NCBI RefSeq assembly: GCF_937920395.1
Contig: NZ_CALEVF010000328.1
Location: forward strand, 1-6,391
DNA: 6,391 nucleotides
Source of the DNA: an uncultured Clostridium sp.
Lineage (GTDB): Bacteria; Bacillota; Clostridia; Clostridiales; Clostridiaceae
Direction of reading: 5' to 3'
A program made the translations under genes and the position numbers. Shown one piece after another: positions 5,075-6,391 of this stretch (the first letter of the stretch is position 1; the number at the start of each line of letters is the position of its first letter). A model generated the notes under the pieces. The model made no database searches. It saw only the letters and a program-made list of their open reading frames with translations, and was not told where the DNA came from.

Positions 5075-5938
5075 ATTATAGATAGATTATTTGAGAGTGT
5101 AGAAAAAAAAGGTAATGTATGTGTAGGACTTGACACTGATTTAGAGTATTTACCAGTAGAGTTTAGAAATAAATTTATGCATGATGAGCACGCATTATAT
5201 AGATTTAATCAAATGATAATTGATGCCACATATGATATTGCAGCATGTTATAAGGTGCAAATAGCATATTATGAAGCGCTTGGTCTAAATGGTTTAAAAG
5301 TATATAAAGACACTTTAAGTTATATAAAAAGTAAGGAATGTTTAGCGATTGCAGATATTAAAAGAGGAGACATTGCTAAAACTGCTCAAATGTATGCAAA
5401 AGCTCATTTTGAAGGAGATTTTGAAAGTGATTTCATAACTGTTAATCCATATATGGGGATGGACAGTATTGAACCATATCTTCCTTATGTAAAAAACAAT
5501 GAAAAAGGAATATTTTCGCTAGTAAGAACATCCAATAAAGGTGCTAGAGATATAGAGTATATAGAAAATAAAGAAAATAAAAAAGTTTATGATATAGTTG
5601 GAGAAAAACTACTTAAAATTGGTAGTGAATTTATGGGTCAATGTGGTTATAGCTCTGTAGGTGGGGTTGTTGGATGTACACACATAGATGAAGGGCTAAA
5701 GATGAGGAAAGATCTTGAAAAAATGTTTTTCCTAATACCAGGGTATGGAGCACAAGGTGGAGCAGCAAATGATGTTGCTATCTATTTAAAAAATGGAAAT
5801 GGTGGAGTTGTGAATGCTTCTAGAAGTATTTTGCTTGCTTATAAAAAAGTTGAAAATGGTGGAATTCATTTTGAACAGTGCGCAAGAGCAGAAGCTATAA
5901 AAATGAGAGATGCAATACGAAAAGCAGCTAATAAATAA
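5072..5938 (+). CDS. pyrF: Orotidine 5'-phosphate decarboxylase PyrF (long, type-2 form)
   Basis: PyrF decarboxylates OMP to UMP, the last step of the pathway. The 288-residue length and the motif IADIKRGDIAKTAQMYA place it in the longer type-2 family, distinct from the roughly 240-residue B. subtilis form. Catalytic residues are visible: Asp21 in CVGLDTD, Lys61 in YKVQIAYYEALG, and the Asp95-x-Lys97-x2-Asp100 charge network. The phosphate-binding end is PGYGAQGGAA and VNASRSI. Translation starts at TTG (5072), 8 bases after AGGTGG; no in-frame ATG lies near the expected N-terminus MIIDRLFESVEKKGN. A 4-bp tandem TGAT at the start appears to have displaced an ancestral ATG. It follows pyrC after 22 bases and precedes pyrK by 34. 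Confidence 0.96.
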   Translation: MIIDRLFESVEKKGNVCVGLDTDLEYLPVEFRNKFMHDEHALYRFNQMIIDATYDIAACYKVQIAYYEALGLNGLKVYKDTLSYIKSKECLAIADIKRGDIAKTAQMYAKAHFEGDFESDFITVNPYMGMDSIEPYLPYVKNNEKGIFSLVRTSNKGARDIEYIENKENKKVYDIVGEKLLKIGSEFMGQCGYSSVGGVVGCTHIDEGLKMRKDLEKMFFLIPGYGAQGGAANDVAIYLKNGNGGVVNASRSILLAYKKVENGGIHFEQCARAEAIKMRDAIRKAANK

Positions 5939-5972
5939 TATACAATTTTTATTAAGCACTGGAGGGGTTTAT

Positions 5973-6391
5973 TTGAAATACTCAGTCGAGAAGACATATG
6001 AGAATGTTTTAGTAAGTGAGGGTGTGTATAAGCTTTCTATAAAAGGTAAATTCGACATAAAACCAGGACAATTTTTTATGTTAAAGACGGGGGAGCTTGA
6101 GCCACTATTACCAAGACCTATAAGTGTATATGATGTAGATGATGAGAAAATGAGTTTTTTATATCAAATAGTAGGGCAAGGAACAAAACATCTTAGTAAA
6201 CTTCGTGAGAATGACGAACTTCAGATAATGGGACCACTCGGAAATGGATTTGATGTAGAAAAAATTAAAGGGAAAATTGCTATTGTATCTGGAGGGATTG
6301 GTATAGCTCCACTTGTTTATTTGATTAAAAAGCTTACTGGTTGTGAAATAGATTTGTACTCAGGGTTTAAAACTGTGGATTATTCTGTGGA
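5973..6391 (+). CDS. pyrK: Dihydroorotate dehydrogenase B, electron-transfer subunit PyrK (partial, runs off window end)
   Basis: PyrK pairs with PyrD to form the NAD-dependent dihydroorotate dehydrogenase, passing electrons from FMN in PyrD through a [2Fe-2S] cluster and FAD to NAD+. The open frame runs from a TTG at 5973 to the last base without a stop, giving 139 complete codons of a protein normally about 240-260 long. Seen are the FAD-binding motif RPISVY (residues 48-53), YQIVGQGTKHLSKL (64-77), GPLGNGF (87-93) and the start of the NAD-binding domain at SGGIGIAP (106-113). The iron-sulfur cysteines would lie beyond the window. GGAGG (5961-5965) is 7 bases before the TTG, and no ATG fits the N-terminus. 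The gene begins 34 bases after pyrF; pyrD is expected next. Confidence 0.94.
   Translation, partial: MKYSVEKTYENVLVSEGVYKLSIKGKFDIKPGQFFMLKTGELEPLLPRPISVYDVDDEKMSFLYQIVGQGTKHLSKLRENDELQIMGPLGNGFDVEKIKGKIAIVSGGIGIAPLVYLIKKLTGCEIDLYSGFKTVDYSV

Noticed and set aside
5068..5085. Five-codon frame MIDYR at the pyrF start as a regulatory leader peptide
   Set aside because: It is better explained as the displaced ancestral ATG left by the TGAT duplication. It overlaps the real start, and its spacing from the Shine-Dalgarno is poor.

Overview
The window comes from a low-GC Gram-positive bacterium, most likely a Clostridium-type member of the Clostridia. This rests on strongly A/T-rich codon use, purine-rich Shine-Dalgarno sequences before nearly every gene, TTG starts, PyrR-type RNA control elements, and a pyrB-pyrI-pyrC-pyrF-pyrK gene order. 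All genes lie on the + strand. The assignment is by recognition of protein and gene-order features, not by a database search.

Region 1 (6-2101) holds the three subunits of a PTS-dependent dihydroxyacetone kinase: dhaK (substrate binding, His219), dhaL (ADP/Mg binding) and a short single-domain dhaM (phosphohistidine His9). Together they would pass phosphate from PEP, via the general PTS proteins EI and HPr encoded elsewhere, to dihydroxyacetone, giving DHAP for glycolysis. The promoter of this unit lies outside the window, and no convincing terminator follows dhaM.

Region 2 (2102-2375) is a 274-base control region for the pyrimidine operon. It contains a good sigma-A promoter (TTGACA, 17 bp, TAATAT), a first PyrR-binding hairpin, an antiterminator and intrinsic terminator that exclude each other, and a second PyrR-binding hairpin fused to the pyrB ribosome binding site with no terminator after it. 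A 19-codon reading frame with its own Shine-Dalgarno starts inside the attenuator and runs through the terminator. The layout suggests PyrR controls the operon twice: by transcription attenuation at the first hairpin and by blocking translation at the second. pyrR itself is not in the window.

Region 3 (2376-6391) is the de novo UMP operon: pyrB and pyrI (catalytic and CTP-sensing regulatory chains of aspartate transcarbamoylase), pyrC (dihydroorotase), pyrF (OMP decarboxylase, long type-2 form) and the first ~139 codons of pyrK (electron-transfer subunit of NAD-dependent dihydroorotate dehydrogenase B), which runs off the end. pyrD and pyrE would be expected downstream but are not seen. The pyrF start is notable: a 4-bp tandem TGAT appears to have displaced the ATG, with a TTG taking over and leaving the encoded N-terminus unchanged.

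The protein-coding content is ordinary housekeeping metabolism. The interest lies in the stacked RNA control of the pyr leader and in the pyrF start region. I see no defence, mobile-element, CRISPR, tRNA or rRNA signal.
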